9,065 nucleotides of DNA. Origin: Bacteroidota bacterium. GTDB lineage: Bacteria; Bacteroidota; Bacteroidia; Bacteroidales; GCA-2748055. The translations under genes and the position numbers were made by a program. Within the stretch, counting starts at the first letter, position 1; the number at the start of each line of letters is the position of its first letter. Location: contig JAUVIT010000046.1 in the NCBI GenBank assembly GCA_030592605.1, positions 1-9,065 on the forward strand, written 5' to 3'. Below, piece by piece: positions 5,596 through 9,065 of this stretch. A model generated the notes under the pieces. It was not told the origin of the DNA. It saw nothing but the letters and a program-made list of their open reading frames with translations, and did not search any database.

Positions 5596-8500
5596 GTGGC
5601 CAAACGAAAAGTCAAAATCCTCCGGATAGGGGGCTGGATCATTATAGGGATTGTTTCAGTGATCCTGCTCACCACCCTGGTGTTTTACATCAGACGGGAC
5701 CATATCGCGGAGCGGGTTGTAAACTATTTGAATGAGCAGCAGCCCGGTGAAGTGCAGATGGGGAAGATGTACCTGATACCCTTCCTGAATTTTCCCGACG
5801 TCACACTTCACCTGCAGGAGGTAAAATATTATGAAAGGAAGCTGATGGCAGAAAAGTCCACTTTAGATCCCATACTCTCACTGAATGAGATATCTGTTAC
5901 ACTGGATCTGATTAAACTTATAAGAGGTGGTATCATGGTTTCGGAGGCCAGATTGAAAGATGGGTTTGTGCATATGGAGATCTATCCAGACACCGTAAGC
6001 AATCTGGAGCGGGCACTGGGGATCAGGTTTGGAGCTCCATCTGAAAAGGATACAAGTCTTATCACTCCGCTTGCCATTGATCTGGATAAGATTGAACTTG
6101 TCAATGTTCGAGCCCGCATGGATAACCGGGTGAATGACGAGCATGTGGACCTTGAAGTGAACCAGGTGAGCAGCAGCTTCAGTTACCTGTCAGGACAGAT
6201 CAAATCATCCCTTGAAGTCGATATTTATATAAATACAGTTAAGTATCAAGCTGTCAATGGGAAAATAGACAAAAATATTAATCTCAAAGGGAGCATAATT
6301 CTGGACCCTGAGGCTCTTATGCTGAAGGTTGAACCTAGCAGTTTAAGTGTTTCCGGACTTGATTTTGAAACCTGGGGGAGTCTTAAACTTACGGATACTC
6401 CCCGAATTGATCTGGCTTTTGCAGCCACCAACGAAGGACTGGAACTCTTAAATTTCCTCTTCATGGGGATTTTGGATCTGGAGGAGATTGAACAGATTGG
6501 AGGCGGGAGCATTCATTTAAATGGTACTGTACAGGGGAACATGGGTGGAGATGAATTGCCAGTGATCCGCGTAAACGGAGATGCCGAGGATCTGGGATTC
6601 AGAATTAAAACTTTAAACAGGGATGTGACCGGTATCTCATTTAAGCTGTTTGCTACCAATGGAAGGAAGACTGACTTAAGCGAAGGTCATGTGGATGTGC
6701 AATCATTTAGCGCGAAATTTCCAGAAGGAAGTATACATGCCAATTTTACAGCTACTAATATTAAGTCACCTGAATTGGAAGTTGAAGTCAATTGTACGAT
6801 AGATCTGGAAGGCTTAGAAGAGATGTTAGCTAATGATATGTTGAGCAGTTTATCGGGATCATTGGACATTCAGGGTCAAATCAGCGGGAATGTTAACCAG
6901 GAATCGGAATCTTTTCTAAACGATGAAGGAGTTTTGACTGCTACACTGGACGATGTATCATTTGTTGTCAACCACGATAGTGTAAGCAGGGATAGTATAA
7001 AACATATATCAGGGGAGATTGTAATGCATGATACAATCCTGGGGACCGATAAGCTGACTCTGGAATTTAACGGAAACCGATTCGATGTAGGTGTTTCCAC
7101 AGAAAATTTATTGCTCTATCTTTTGGATTATAACAGGAGCATCACCACAGGGATCTCCATTTCAGCTGAGCGTTTGGATCCTGCAACACTCTTTAAGGAC
7201 ACCTCTATTAGTAATATGATTGGGGGCGAGATCCAGGATTTTTATTTTGGAGCGGGAGCTACGATTGAAAAAGCAGATCTGGATAATTTTTTAGATCATG
7301 ACACGATTCCCGAAATGAAGATTACCCTGGATAGCTTTGGAATAGCCATGCCCTTATTTGCAGATATCTCCAATGTAAGTGCAGCCTTGTCCTATGGCCC
7401 CGATTCCATAGCACTACATCATTTTTACGGGACCATCGGGGAGAGTTCCTTTGACTTTTCAGGCATCATATCCAACTACAATGCTTTGTCTCAGGCCGAT
7501 TCCGGGGGAGTCGTGGCTCTTAATTTCGAAATCTCTTCTGAGCTCCTAAGGGCCGAGGATCTCTTCACAATTAATAAGGAGTTTCTTCTTCCTGAAGAAT
7601 ACAGCACAGAATATCTTAAAAATTTCAGGATGGCGGGCAGCTTGGAAGCACCAGCAGCCGGATTGGTCTATGATAGTGTTTCAATGGATTTTGGAATTGA
7701 TATTGAAGATCTTGGCTGGAGTTTCAGGTATTACCCAAGCATGTTTAAAGATTTTTTAATTCAGATAGAACGGAAGGGGGACGTGTTGGAGATTGATAAT
7801 TTTCAGGGTAGTATTGGTGAGAATAACATGGTATTATCCGCCTCCATTGGGAATTTTACCGATTCCCTGGTGGAAAATATGTATGGTAGTTTTGAATTGT
7901 ATTCCGATCTGCTTGATTTTAATCAACTGCTTAATTACCAGCAGCCAGAAGAAGCAGACAAGGACACAGACTCAGATAGTGCGGAGGTGCGGGAGCCTCC
8001 AAAGATTAATGAAATGGAATTTCCGAATATCGATTTCACAGTTAATATAGGCGAGCTGCATTATGGCAAGAATAAGATTTACGGCATGAATGGAAAATTG
8101 CGGACAAGCAAGGATAAGGTATTGTATCTGGACCGTTTTGTTATCTCCCCTGAAGGAAGGGGCACGCTTGAGTTAAACGGGCAGTTAAATGTTGCCAATC
8201 CTAAGCAATATGTCTTAAGTGCCGATATCAAAGTGGAAGGGATTGATGTTGGCGATCTGAACCTGGAGCTTGAGTCAGGTGACACCAGCTATTTACTTAA
8301 GGATAATTTCCGGGGAATTGTGGATGCAAGAGGTCTTGCAGAGATCTTTATTACCCCGGAGCTGAAGGTGGATATTCCCAGCTCCGTGGCGCAGTTCAAT
8401 CTTATGGTGACCGATGGGGCGCTAATTAATTTTACTCCCTTGCAGGCAGCCGGAAAATTCCTGGACAGTAAGGACCTGAATAATGTCAGGTTTGCCACAT

Positions 8501-8808
8501 TAAGGAATAGTTTTACCCTGATGGATTCCAGGATCGTTATACCATTGATGAATGTGGAATCGACTGTAGGTCAAATGCTTATTGAGGGAGAGCAGGGACT
8601 CGACGAGAGCTACCTCTACCTGGTTCGAGTGCCCCCGAAACTTGCCAGGGAGGCAGCAAGAAGTGCCATGTCTGAAGGATCAAAAGATGATGGAGAGGAT
8701 CAGGTAAGTCAGATGAAAAGGGGAGATTTCCTTGGAATTACTCTATGGAGTAATGGGATAGAATCGGATGTTAAATTGGGAGATAGGCGGAACAAGTTTT
8801 TGAAATGA
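5596..8808 (+). CDS. AsmA-like envelope protein, 1070 aa
   Basis: This is a large AsmA-family protein. A basic start (MAKRKVK) is followed by one membrane helix at about 11-31, after which the chain should run through the periplasm. The AsmA-like N-terminal segment is visible at LIPFLNFPDVTLHLQEVKYY, and the middle is a long series of beta-strand-rich repeats (patterns such as ISGEIVMHDTILGTDKLTLE). An acidic linker at about 782-802 (EEADKDTDSDSAEVRE) precedes the C-terminal AsmA_2-like region at about 806-1050, with LDSKDLNNVRFATLRNSF and the IVIPLMNVESTVGQMLIEGE block typical of Bacteroidota members. AsmA/TamB relatives form hydrophobic grooves thought to carry phospholipids between membranes; that role here is inferred. 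The start is GTG without Shine-Dalgarno sequence; no in-frame ATG lies just upstream and the chosen start gives a normal signal anchor. Its stop overlaps the next gene's start, so the two are probably co-translated. Confidence 0.85.
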   Translation: MAKRKVKILRIGGWIIIGIVSVILLTTLVFYIRRDHIAERVVNYLNEQQPGEVQMGKMYLIPFLNFPDVTLHLQEVKYYERKLMAEKSTLDPILSLNEISVTLDLIKLIRGGIMVSEARLKDGFVHMEIYPDTVSNLERALGIRFGAPSEKDTSLITPLAIDLDKIELVNVRARMDNRVNDEHVDLEVNQVSSSFSYLSGQIKSSLEVDIYINTVKYQAVNGKIDKNINLKGSIILDPEALMLKVEPSSLSVSGLDFETWGSLKLTDTPRIDLAFAATNEGLELLNFLFMGILDLEEIEQIGGGSIHLNGTVQGNMGGDELPVIRVNGDAEDLGFRIKTLNRDVTGISFKLFATNGRKTDLSEGHVDVQSFSAKFPEGSIHANFTATNIKSPELEVEVNCTIDLEGLEEMLANDMLSSLSGSLDIQGQISGNVNQESESFLNDEGVLTATLDDVSFVVNHDSVSRDSIKHISGEIVMHDTILGTDKLTLEFNGNRFDVGVSTENLLLYLLDYNRSITTGISISAERLDPATLFKDTSISNMIGGEIQDFYFGAGATIEKADLDNFLDHDTIPEMKITLDSFGIAMPLFADISNVSAALSYGPDSIALHHFYGTIGESSFDFSGIISNYNALSQADSGGVVALNFEISSELLRAEDLFTINKEFLLPEEYSTEYLKNFRMAGSLEAPAAGLVYDSVSMDFGIDIEDLGWSFRYYPSMFKDFLIQIERKGDVLEIDNFQGSIGENNMVLSASIGNFTDSLVENMYGSFELYSDLLDFNQLLNYQQPEEADKDTDSDSAEVREPPKINEMEFPNIDFTVNIGELHYGKNKIYGMNGKLRTSKDKVLYLDRFVISPEGRGTLELNGQLNVANPKQYVLSADIKVEGIDVGDLNLELESGDTSYLLKDNFRGIVDARGLAEIFITPELKVDIPSSVAQFNLMVTDGALINFTPLQAAGKFLDSKDLNNVRFATLRNSFTLMDSRIVIPLMNVESTVGQMLIEGEQGLDESYLYLVRVPPKLAREAARSAMSEGSKDDGEDQVSQMKRGDFLGITLWSNGIESDVKLGDRRNKFLK

Positions 8809-9065
8809 GGGAGAATCGATTTGCTTTGGGGTATATGCCACACCGTTTGTGGGGGAGCATATTTCAGGCACAGGTACTTGAAAAGGAGCCTGGAAGAGAT
8901 TTTTATAGTCCGGGGGAATACATACAGAACGATAGCAACACCAGCGCATATCAGCGCCTGAGTCCCATGCAGAGGGAGGTTCTTCGGCTGATGGATGAGT
9001 ATAGCGACCGGAACCTGCACCGCATTTTTTCCAAGCTAAAGACGGTAAAGCAGTTTCAGGATAAG
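8805..9065 (+). CDS. Probable DEAD/DEAH-box helicase, N-terminal fragment (cut by window edge)
   Basis: The reading frame is open from the ATG at 8805 to the window end, 87 codons without a stop. Its ATG overlaps the stop of the AsmA-like gene (ATGA), a usual sign of translational coupling. The translation begins MRENRFALGYMPHRLWGSIF and contains LSPMQREVLRLMDEYSDRNL followed by HRIFSKLKTVKQFQDK. From memory this resembles the accessory N-terminal region of large Bacteroidota proteins annotated as DEAD/DEAH-box (SNF2-like) helicases. No Walker A, DEAH or other catalytic motif is inside the window, so the product is a tentative call; the existence of the gene is better supported than its function. 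Confidence 0.55.
   Translation, partial: MRENRFALGYMPHRLWGSIFQAQVLEKEPGRDFYSPGEYIQNDSNTSAYQRLSPMQREVLRLMDEYSDRNLHRIFSKLKTVKQFQDK

Overview
The window looks like chromosomal DNA from a member of the Bacteroidota, probably an environmental Bacteroidales/Marinilabiliales-type lineage. Four things suggest this: gene starts with essentially no Shine-Dalgarno sequence, one excellent Bacteroidota-type promoter (TTTG-N20-TATTTTTG), a YfiR-like/coiled-coil/SpoIIE phosphatase fusion, and a large AsmA-type protein of the Bacteroidota style. The taxonomic call is inferred from protein style and promoter form only; no rRNA or marker gene is present. I see no mobile elements, tRNAs, rRNAs, CRISPR arrays or integration sites, and no gene-free stretch longer than about 140 bp.

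Left part (1-3327, minus strand): a tight three-gene set read right to left. It starts with a reductive-dehalogenase-family (RdhA-like) iron-sulfur protein that has an N-terminal membrane anchor and no Tat signal. Two bases after its stop comes an SLC13/DASS-type anion transporter with two TrkA-C domains, and 27 bases after that the start of an exported gamma-glutamyltransferase that runs off the window. The spacing implies one transcript. An orphan RdhA-like protein coupled to a transporter and a GGT is the most unusual arrangement here.

Centre (3328-5457): a 73-bp divergent region holds weak candidate promoters for both directions and a 7-bp inverted repeat (GTGGTCA/TGACCAC) whose halves are 42 bp apart. 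Rightward from it runs a signalling protein with an exported YfiR-like domain, a long heptad coiled coil, one membrane helix and a cytoplasmic PP2C/SpoIIE phosphatase domain. It converges on a small cysteine-containing lipoprotein gene, and the two stop codons share a TTAA.

Right part (5458-9065): the lipoprotein gene and a rightward AsmA-like gene diverge from a 138-bp region. The lipoprotein has the near-consensus promoter; the AsmA gene (1070 aa, GTG start) has a weaker one. The AsmA stop overlaps the start of a further gene (ATGA), which is open to the window edge and resembles the N-terminus of a Bacteroidota DEAD/DEAH-box helicase.

The genes form at least four transcription units with different apparent roles: periplasmic gamma-glutamyl metabolism, transport and redox; signal transduction; a small lipoprotein; and envelope lipid homeostasis plus a helicase. 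Only the leftward trio suggests a joint function, and that function is not determined by the sequence.
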